In this document: positions 55,853 to 64,000 of the stretch, in pieces
Layout: the number at the start of each line of letters is the position of its first letter
Numbering within the stretch: position 1 is the first letter of the stretch
DNA from: Tetradesmus obliquus
Lineage: Eukaryota > Chlorophyta > Chlorophyceae > Sphaeropleales > Scenedesmaceae
Length of the DNA: 64,000 nt
Assembly (NCBI GenBank): GCA_030272155.1
Contig: CP126193.1
Location: 5,642,001-5,706,000, forward strand
Reading direction: 5' to 3'
Notes under the pieces: generated by a model
Told to the model about the DNA's origin: nothing
The model's database searches: none
The model's input: only the letters and a program-made list of their open reading frames with translations
Program-made: the position numbers and the translations under genes

Positions 55853-56242
55853 ATGGCTAAACGCAAAACGGTGAGCCAAACGCGTTCACCTCACTACTTC
55901 ATTTTTTCAAATTTGAGTGGAAGCTCACTGTATGGAACACTCACCATCTGCACAAGCCTCCCTCCGTCATTGCAGGCTGCAGAAGAAGAGCCAGCAACAC
56001 CTGCCAGGCGGCAGCGGCGCAGTGCAACGGCAGCAGACGAGCAAGCAGGCCAGCAGCCGCAGCATGAAGAGCAGCCCAGCACCCGGCGCAGCACACGCAG
56101 GTCGAAGCAACAAGCGCAGCAGCAGGCTGCAGCTGCTGAGGCTGCGCCACCTGCCCGCAGGTCCACGCGGCGCCCGCAACAGCAGCAGCAGCAGCAGCAA
56201 GCAGAGCAACATAGTGAGGACCCTGACCACCTGGAGCAGGAT

Positions 56243-56275
<33 letters not shown>

Positions 56276-56915
56276 GCAGGTGAAGCAGCTGGTGCAGAGC
56301 AGATGGATGACTTCAGCAAGCAAGCGGACCTGGCAGCTGCTGTGGAGGCACTCAGTGCAGCAGCAGCCGACCCTGCCGCCTTCCTGCAGCCCAACTCAGA
56401 CATAGCACAAGCAGCTCGCCATGCAGCCAAGGTGAGCGCATGGTAATTAAGGCTTGAACAGAGTCTACTGCTTGGCTAGCTGCTGCTCCGCACTGTTGGC
56501 AAGACTAGTGTTGCATGTAGGCAATAGCAGTCAATCCGTGCGGCGCAGAGCAGTGTGGTTGGCATGGCTGTTGGTGTGTCTGGGGAAGTGCAGCACCCGT
56601 TTCGGCTGCTTGGTCAGAAGACAATTCGCCCGCCTGCAGATACCTTGGCACACTGTCTGTCGAGTTGCGACTGTTGCAGCACTGTTTGCATGGAAACTGG
56701 TGTCGACACAGTGCCCCACCACATGCATTTCACGCATGCTGCTCGCCCGCTGTTGTTGCAGCACTGTTAGCATGGCAACTTAAGCCAAGCACATGTCCAG
56801 CCACCTGCGTCTCACGCCTGCTCGCCTGCTGTATGCCTCCATGCCTTGCACTGTTACAGGCCCTACTGCAGTACACAGTCAGCAGCTGCGCAGAGGCACG
56901 CAGCCACGCCAGCAC

Positions 56916-56959
<44 letters not shown>

Positions 56960-58002
56960 CAACAGCTGACCCCTTCCTGCAGGAGCAGGAACTAGCAGCA
57001 GCGCTGCATGTGGGCGATGGCTTTGACAGTGAGCAAGTGTGGCTGCAGCTGGATATGCAGCTGGCTCCGCTGCGCAAAAGACTGCGCAAGCTGCTGGGCC
57101 AGATCGACGGCAGCAGCAGCAGCAGCGAGGGTGCGGCAGCAGCAGCAGCAGCAGGAGGGCTGCGGCTTGTGCCTGCAAATGTGGAGGCTGGCATTGATGC
57201 TGTGCTGGGAGATGCAGGCACAGACAGCGGCAGTGAAGGTGATGACGAGGACGACACTGACAATGACAATGATGATGACAATGATGATGAGCAGCTGGAC
57301 GATGGTGACGGATATCAGGAGGCAGGGGCAGCAGAGGAGGAAGCAGGGCTGGGGCAGGCAGCAGCAGCAGCAGGTGGCCGGCGTAAACCGCTACCGACAG
57401 AAGACAGGTGGGTGGGCCAGCTGCTGGGTGCATGCTTGTAAAATTGCTGGTGTGAGCTGTTTTGTGGTGGTCCTTAGTTGCAGATGGGAGGCTGCTGCAG
57501 GCGGCGCTGCAGCGTGTGTTGCGGTTGGCTGAGGGTTTGTGGTCGTTGTGCTTTTGTGCTCTGCGTGCATTGTGCTGTATGCTGCGGCACGTGCCGTGGC
57601 TGTGCCGTGTGCTGTTGGCTCTGGAGGTATGCTGTCTGCAGCTGCGCCATGCTGCTGCTCCTGCGTGTGTTGTTCGGTTGATGCCGTGTTACTGAAACCC
57701 ACTGTTCCTGCTGCATATATGCGTGTGTAGGCCAGGCAGCTATTGAGAGCTTGGGGCTGACACCAGCATCTGACCTACCGTGCTAGGTTGTAACTCAGCT
57801 GTTGCAACTGCTGCTGCTGCTGCTGCAGGTTCTTCCACCTTGATGACATGGAGGCCTTCGTGGCTCAGGCAGAGCGCGAAGCAGCAGCAGGCGATGACGA
57901 CGACGCAGCAGCAGCAGGCGACGATGACGAAGAAGGCGATTCAGACGATGATATCGATTTCTTTGGCGGCACTGCTGACCTGCCTGATGAGGACAACAAG
58001 AA

Positions 58003-58033
<31 letters not shown>

Positions 58034-61000
58034 GCCAAGAAGCAGAAGCAGAAGGCAGCTGGGCTGCAGCTGCAGGGGCTAGCGGGTGAGGGTGTGGGCT
58101 CAGATGAGGAGGAGGCAGCGCTGGATGAGCTGCTGCAGAGCAGTGCAGCGCTGGTGGGCAAGCAGCCGCCGCAGCGGGGCAAGCAGCAGCAGCAGCAGCA
58201 GCAGTGGGGTGGCGGCAGCTCAGATGATGAGGATGATGAGGATGAGGAAGGGGTGGGTGTTGACCCTGGCCAGGTCTTTTACAAGGACTTCTTTGGGGAG
58301 GAGCCGGGGCTTGCAGGACAGCAGCAGAAAAAGGCGGGAAAGCCCGGCAAGAAGCAGCAGCAGAAGAAAGGTGGGAGAGCAGCAGCAGCAGCTGGTGGTG
58401 GTGATGACAGTGAGCAGGAGGATCACTTGGAGGATGAGATGGGCGGTATGATGGGCAGCAGCGAGGAAGGGGAGGAGATGGATCAAGATGATGGCAACAG
58501 CGGCAGCGATGGTGACGGGGATATGCTAGCAGCAGATGCTGATGATGAAGATGATGACGCTGCCTGGCTATCTTCTGAGGAAGGCGAGGAGGGGGCAGCT
58601 GGCGCTGCTGCTGCTGGCAAGCAGCGGCGCGTGCGGTTTGCTGGTGCAGATGATGATGCGGAAGAAGCGCGGCAGGGGCTGCAGGCGTGGCAGCAGGCGG
58701 CAGGCGGCTTTGACAGCTATGAAGATGATGAGGAGCAGCAGCAGCCGCTATCAACACACGAGAAGCGGCTGGCGCGCATGCAGGTGGGTGGTGGTGCTGC
58801 TGCTGCTGCTGCTGATGTTGGCACATGGTTGCAGTTGGTGGCAGTTGGTGTGCACGGTCTTTGGCAGCACGCAAGCGATGGCGCTATGACACCGCGTTGG
58901 CAGCGCGGCAGTAGCGTCCTGATGGCATGCTGACGTGCACCCAGGCCACTTCATTTGTTACACCTGTTTCTGCCCTATGCCACTCATGCCTGGCACTCCT
59001 GCATCCCTCTTCTTCTTTTTCCCCCTGCAGGAGCGCATTGCTGAGCTGGAGGAGTCAGCCATGGGTGAGAAGCCGTGGCACCTGGTGGGCGAGGTCCTGC
59101 CTCACACGTTCCCGCCCTTTCCCTCCCTGGTCACCCTGTCACCTCACTATTGTCCCTGCAGGAGCGCATTGCTGAGCTGGAAGAGTCAGCCATGGGTGAC
59201 AAGCCCTGGTGGGAGAGTTACAACACATTACTCCTGCCTTATCTTATTCTTTCTTCCCTTGCCGCCTCACCCTTTTCCCTGCAGGAGCGCATCGCTGAGC
59301 TGGAGGAGTCTGCAACAGCAGTGAGCGATTTGCTGTTTCACACTTTTTCCCGCCCTTTCTCACCCTGGTCTCCCTGCCGTATCACTCTTTTGCCCTGCAG
59401 GAGCGCATTGCTGAGCTGGAGGGGTCAGTCGTGGGTGAGAAGCCGTGGCACCTGGTGGGCGAGGTCCTGCCTCACACTCCCTCCTGCCTCTCTCACTTTT
59501 CTTCTTTTGCCGCCTCACTCTTTATTCCTGCAGGAGCGCATTGCTGAGCTGGAGGAGTCCGCAATGGGTGAGAAGCCGTGGCACCTGGTGGGCGAGGTGC
59601 AGGGCGCAGCGCGGCCCCTCAACAGCGCGCTGGAGATAGACATGGATTACGACACCACCAACAAGCCGCCGCCGGCCCCCACTGAGGAGGCAACTCACAG
59701 CCTGGAAGACATGATCAAGAAACGCATCGCCGACAACAGGTGCACAGTGTGATGAATTGTTATTCATTGTATAGTGCTGTGTGTGGTGCACCGCCGTTGC
59801 TTTGCACCCCGGCTGTGGATTATCAGGTGATAGTGGGATACACCCTGCTGTGTTGGTGGAGGTGACCCAGATGCACCTACAGCAATGTACTGGGGCCACT
59901 TGGCACCAGAACACAGCTGCACAACCCTGTTGCTTCCATGCAGCAGATCCCCAGAGCATTGCATTTAGCATGTTTGCTGCTGTTGCACCTGCAGGTGGGA
60001 CGACGTGGTGCGTGTGCTGCCTCCCCCCACTGAGGTGAAGAAGCGGCAGGTGGTGGAGCTGGACGACAGCAAGGCGCAGCAGGTGAGGCATGGGCACAGG
60101 AACATAGCAATGACTACTTCAGTTCATTGCACGTGCACACACGTGGTCGACATCAAGGCACAGCAGGTGCGATCACTGTGCATATACGCGTACTTTCACC
60201 TGGTGCTGCCTATAATACTGCCTTTCTGTACCATTCCTCTTGTGCCATCCGCCTGAGGCCTGGGTTAGCTCTACACGGCTGTGATTACTCACTGTACTTG
60301 CGCGTGGTCACACCAACACTGATTATAACATGCTGGTTCAATTGGTGCCGACTCGACTTCTTGCTGCACTCTGCAGGGCCTGGGTGAGATCTACGAGGAG
60401 CAGTATGTGTCGCAGGCCACGGGCTTCACCGCGCCAGACAAGCAGGAGCCGCTGCGGCGCCAGGCTGCCGCGCTGTTCAAGGAGCTGTGCGGCAAGCTGG
60501 ACGCGCTGTCAAGCTTTGTCTTTGCGCCCAAGCCCGTGGTGGAGGAGCTGGAGGTGAGGGCTTGAGGGTATTGGGGTTGTGTGCTTTGTTTTGTCCAGGA
60601 TGTCGTGCATGTCAAGCTTGCAGGAACAGGCATGCCTGTGCTCCCAAGCATGGTGGTGGAGGAGCTGGAGGTGAGGGTTTGGGTTTTTGGGCTTGGGTGT
60701 TGGGCTGTTTGGGTTTGTGTACTTGTGAACACCGCGTGCAGGAATAACTTGCAGCCCTGGAAGCTGTTGGCAGTCACCATACACGCTGCGTGTGCACACC
60801 TTCCATCATCCAATAAACATCCGCAGTCGTCATTCTCAAACAATTGTGGTCAAACCTCAATCAACCCCTGGTCAAACCGCGCTCACGCCCCGGTCTCCGC
60901 TACTGCTGCTGCTGCAGGTGCGCTCTGATGTGGCAGCGCTGGCATTGGAGGAGGTTGCCCCGCTGGCTGTGAGCGATGCCACGCTGCGCACACCCGGGGA

Positions 61001-61843
61001 GGTCTACAAGCCTGAGGCCAAGGGAGAGGCCAAGGCAGAGGAGGAGCTCACACAGTGAGTGCAGCTGGGGCTGGGGCAATAACATATCACAACTAGCCAC
61101 AGCAGTAGTGCTAGAGGGTGCCTTCTAGGTGCTGTGCTGTGTTCATGCCCGAGGCCAAGGGCGAGGCAAAGGCAGAGGAGGAGCTCACACAGTGAGTGCA
61201 GCACCGGGGTGTAATGCAGGGCGCACTGCATTGGGTGCTGGGGAGTTTCCTGCATGTATTACTGCAAGGTGTACCACAGGGTGTCCATAGCTTGAGTAGT
61301 AGGGTGTTGACTGGCGATGTATGCTGTGTGCTGTTTTGAGGGTGGATGAGGCAACAGCGCCCACGGCAGAAGAGCAGCTTCTGGCAGGCAGTGTATACAC
61401 TACACTGTCGTTCACCGCACGCAAGCTCCGCTGCTCGCACCCACCACTGCACGCTGCTGCTGCTGCACCTTTGCAGGGAGGAGCGCAAGCGCCGTCGCGC
61501 CAAGAAGAAGCGCACTCACAAGCTCAAAGAGGCCGAAAAGGAGGCCACTGCTGCTGCGCGCGCTGCCGCTGCTGGCGACGCGACCGCGCTGGCTGGCCGC
61601 AAGTCTCTGGCCAAGCAGATGGCAGCAGCGACCAGCAGCGGGCTTGTCAAGAAGGGTGTGGTGGCTGGTGGTGCTGGCTCTGGCGGCAAGAGTGAGTTTG
61701 GCAAGAGTGCTGCTGTGTTCGGCAAGATAGCGGAGGCTGCTGCTGCTGGCGCTGCTGGTGGCAAGGGTGGGAAGGGAGGCAAAGGAGGCAAGGGTGGTGC
61801 CAAGGAGGGGCAGCAGCTGCGCGGCGCAATGCTGAAGCTGTGA
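55853..61843 (+). CDS. MPP10: U3 small nucleolar ribonucleoprotein protein MPP10
   Basis: MPP10 joins the small-subunit processome in the nucleolus, bound to IMP3 and IMP4, for early 18S rRNA cleavage. Nine exons, 983 residues, phase closing: 55853-55870, 55976-56431, 56860-57407, 57829-58783, 59534-59739, 59995-60082, 60377-60553, 60918-61054 and 61477-61843. Exon 1 codes only MAKRKT. The middle is very acidic (runs of Asp/Glu near exons 3-4) with polyGln insertions. Family marks are FFHLDDMEAFVAQAE, VFYKDFFGE, HEKRLARMQERIAELEE, MGEKPWHLVGEVQGAARPLNS, LEIDMDY then EDMIKKRI, WDDVVRV, IYEEQYV, KLDALSSFVFAPKP and the basic RKRRRAKKKRTHK near the C-terminus, with a Gly/Lys (GGKGGKGG) tail. The protein is longer than animal MPP10 (about 680 residues) mostly because of low-complexity inserts. 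Four echoes of exon 5 precede the chosen exon; only the last continues in frame. Confidence 0.94.
59026..59472 (+). repeat. Four tandem echoes of MPP10 exon 5
   Basis: Copies begin at 59031, 59161, 59286 and 59401, each directly after CCCTGCAG or a close variant, and each starting GAGCGCAT(T/C)GCTGAGCTGG. They code for ERIAELEES-like starts. The copies at 59031 and 59401 extend through EKPWHLVGE to GAGGTCCTG. The 59161 copy ends soon after the ATGGGTGA equivalent, and the 59286 copy diverges at GCAACAGCAGTGAGC. The true exon starts at 59534 and continues with GTGCAGGGCGCAGC. The spacers between copies are pyrimidine-rich and similar to each other, so the duplicated unit includes the acceptor tract. 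Confidence 0.95.
60100..61210 (+). repeat. Echoes of MPP10 exon 6, 7 and 8 ends in their introns
   Basis: The exon 6 end (AAGGCGCAGCAG, GTGAGG, 60071-60088) recurs at about 60153-60172 as AAGGCACAGCAG then GTGCG. The exon 7 end (GTGGTGGAGGAGCTGGAG, GTGAGGG, 60536-60560) recurs at 60651-60680. The exon 8 end (GCAGAGGAGGAGCTCACACA, GTGAGTGCAG, 61035-61062) recurs with upstream flank at about 61150-61202. In each case the donor is copied with the exon end. Confidence 0.87.
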
Positions 61844-64000
61844 GGATGACGTTGTTTTCGGGCACATATGTGCTATGCAGTGTTGTGCAGCGCAGTTGTG
61901 CTGCGTTGGGTGTGATGTTTTGGTGTGCAGGCCACAGCAGCTGCTCTGCAGAGGTCATGTGCGCTGTGGTGCGTTGAAATGGTGCTGGCAGCAGCGCAGT
62001 GCTCTTGCATGTATGTCGGGCGGCGCTCTTTGGTGCAGTACAACCGCAGCATTGATAGTGCATGTGCTGCATGTGACTACCCAGCAGTGTCGTATGGTGG
62101 TTGTGCGGTGCTGTGCGATGCCTGCAAGAAAGTTGCCTGGCAGCTATATTGCAGCTGTCTGCAGCCAGATTTTGCCACCTCCTTTATGTATGATGTTACA
62201 GTTGATCTCTGGCGTCCCTCAGGGACGCTGGTTCTAGCACTGTTGCGCATTGCAGGCGGCTATTGCTTGAGCTCAACCTCTCCAGTCTGTCGCTGGCCTG
62301 GCAGCAACAGCTGGGCTGCAACACTCTTGCAGAATGAGACTGTTCTGGCTGGCCAAGGACAAGCTGACAGTGCCGACATTCAAGCATTATCGTTCATCTT
62401 GAGGTTTCATCCTTCAAGTTCGGGTTATCAAGACCTCCCAGCCATAGTTTCGACCAGCCCCAGCATTGCAGTGCAGCATCAGCAGCATCAGCTGGTTGTG
62501 ACCGCCACTAGTACCCCCTACAGGTTCTGCAACTTCCAAAAGGCGGAACAACATCAATTTTAACCATACACTGAACCTTTTGCCTTCCCACCACGACCAA
62601 AGTAATGGCGCCAAAGTGACGTGGCAACCATGACCTCGTCGATGTAACATACCATCTGCTCGCCAGGGTACATCAGCCGTTCCCGCAGTAATCTTCTTCG
62701 CAGGCGGGGTTAGTGTACAGTCTTGTCCACTGTGCACTCGATTCCGGCTGTCGAATCCTAGGACGCGTCCGACACTGTGGTGGCGGTGTGTGGAAATTGC
62801 GCCCTCTCCACGGATGCACCCTAAGTCTAGTTCCCGAGCGGACTGGATGGCAACGAGGCTATACGCCTCAGGTGTAGACGTTGTGAGTGGAGGGTAATTG
62901 TTCTTGCTGAACTGGAGTCCTGTTTTGTCAGCTTCTGTTCTGCTGTTCTTCTGGGTGGGATGGCAGGTAGCTTTCAAGCTCTCAGGCTGCTGCTGCAGCT
63001 TCTGCGGATGGTGCAATTTGCAGCACACACGCTAGCAATATTTTGAAGCAATTTGTCGGGCTAGCAACATATAGTTATAGTGGAGCATATGCTCCAGCAT
63101 GCATGCTGTCAAAACACTTCACAAAACTTCACATGCGACGATTGCAGCTGGAGCTGCAGCATCCAGGAGTCCGCATCCCCACATGCAAGGATGATATGTG
63201 ACAGCAATCGAAAAGGCAGCAGCTGCTGCAGCTTTGAACAGCATACAAGCACCGCGTGTGTTTGTGCACATGGAGCACACCCCACCAAGTGCTCCTGAAT
63301 CTCATAACAACATGCCTTTTTATAGTGCAGTAACCATTGTGCTGCTGAATGGCAGGTGGACACGGCGCCCCTTTCCTTGTGGCTGACCTTGCAATGCAGC
63401 AGACTGCGCTCCTTGCATTTTGAGGCATGCAACAAAGCTGCACAGCGGCATACCAGCCTGAACATATGCCTGGCCTGCTGCTGCTGGAGCTGGTCCAGCA
63501 CACAAAAGGCTGCAGCATCTCCTGCTGCCAGTGCAATGAACACGTGAAACACCACCTCACAACACCATGCAAGTCCTTCTAAAACCACCCCTCTGTCGGC
63601 CAAAGTGTCTTGCTGTCACATCTCCCACAAGCCAGGTGCCTTGGGTGGTAGTTGGCCCCAAGCGGGGCACTGAACACAAAGCAGTGCAGCCAATGCAAAC
63701 GCAGCACATCATGTGTGACAGGTTGCGTCCGCAAGGAGCGCAACACCTGCCACGCACATCAAACTAGCTGCCAGAGCTCATCATCTACCAATGTCACCCA
63801 TGTTTGGACTAGCGCATGCAACGCCTGCATGTGCCTGTATGGCACCATGTGCATGCGCACAACTGAACGCACCAAAGTGCTTGACAGTTCAACTCTTCTC
63901 CTCCTGCAAACATCAGCACTGCTGCCAGCACTGCTGTTGCTGCAATCAATGTAGCTGCTAGCCCCACAGGTGAACCTCACCCTGGCTCCAGATCAGTGTC
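61844..64000. other. Terminal 2.2 kb without a recognisable gene
   Basis: The left part should be the MPP10 3' region; TGTAA is at 62643-62647. The most protein-like stretches are on the minus strand at 63557-63757 (GPTTTQGTWLVGDVTARHFG) and 63109-63603, but neither shows a known domain or a clear exon chain. They could belong to a gene running in from the right. Confidence 0.4.

Noticed and set aside
62620-62880. Stretch with a TCGAATCC-like box that first looked like a tRNA
   Set aside because: No matching T-stem, acceptor stem or A box could be folded around it.
63109-63603. Minus-strand open frame of 164 codons near the right edge
   Set aside because: Starts without a supported signal, has no recognisable motif, and its composition could arise from the CAG/TGC-rich background.

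Overview
This is a nuclear window from a green alga. The genes are intron-dense with GT-AG introns. CAG/CTG triplet tracts occur everywhere, in introns and as polyQ, polyS and polyA inside proteins. Several proteins are secreted and Cys-rich with an RRLLQ-type motif, and TGTAA, the chlorophyte poly(A) signal, follows some genes. The best guess is a chlorophycean, probably of the Sphaeropleales/Scenedesmus type. That placement is inference from style and not from a marker gene.

Layout by position. 1-4292 (-): importin-7/8-like nuclear transport receptor, 3' end outside the window. 4643-7125 (+): TLC-domain membrane protein. 7941-9519 (+): tail-anchored heme-oxygenase-like protein. 9520-14382: no gene recognised. 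14383-20816 (-): secreted Cys-rich protein with ephrin-receptor-like repeats. 21051-23777: complete CACTA-type DNA transposon with 36-bp terminal inverted repeats and a 3-bp target duplication. 25781-29550 and 31004-34840 (-): tandem paralogues of a secreted right-handed beta-helix protein. 35975-about 39000 (-): TspO/MBR-like membrane protein. 39605-40254 (-): NatC auxiliary subunit NAA38. 40804-45121 (+): NADH-pyrophosphatase-type Nudix enzyme fused to a Janus/PHPT1 phosphohistidine phosphatase domain. 45850-52208 (+): large beta-helix surface protein with a Cys-rich stalk and a multi-pass membrane domain. 53878-55223 (-): tail-anchored E2 ubiquitin-conjugating enzyme (UBE2J/UBC6 type). 55853-61843 (+): U3 snoRNP protein MPP10. 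61844-64000: no gene recognised.

The genes do not form one pathway. Four of them (14383-20816, the two beta-helix paralogues and 45850-52208) are predicted extracellular or surface proteins. The others are housekeeping: nuclear import, ribosome biogenesis, ER-linked ubiquitination, N-terminal acetylation and nucleotide hydrolysis. Exon models were built by hand from homology and splice sites. Reading phase closes through every intron modelled for the Nudix, surface-protein, MPP10, E2, heme-oxygenase-like and NAA38 genes, for the eight complete importin exons, and for the seven resolved TspO exons.

The most unusual property is structural. Introns of at least six genes carry diverged partial copies of the neighbouring exon, almost always the piece that spans the splice site (exon 3' end plus donor, or acceptor plus exon 5' end). 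MPP10 has four such copies ahead of one exon. One 71-bp intron of the TLC gene looks as if it was created by such a duplication. These exon echoes, the CACTA element and the Nudix-PHPT1 fusion are the main items to follow up.
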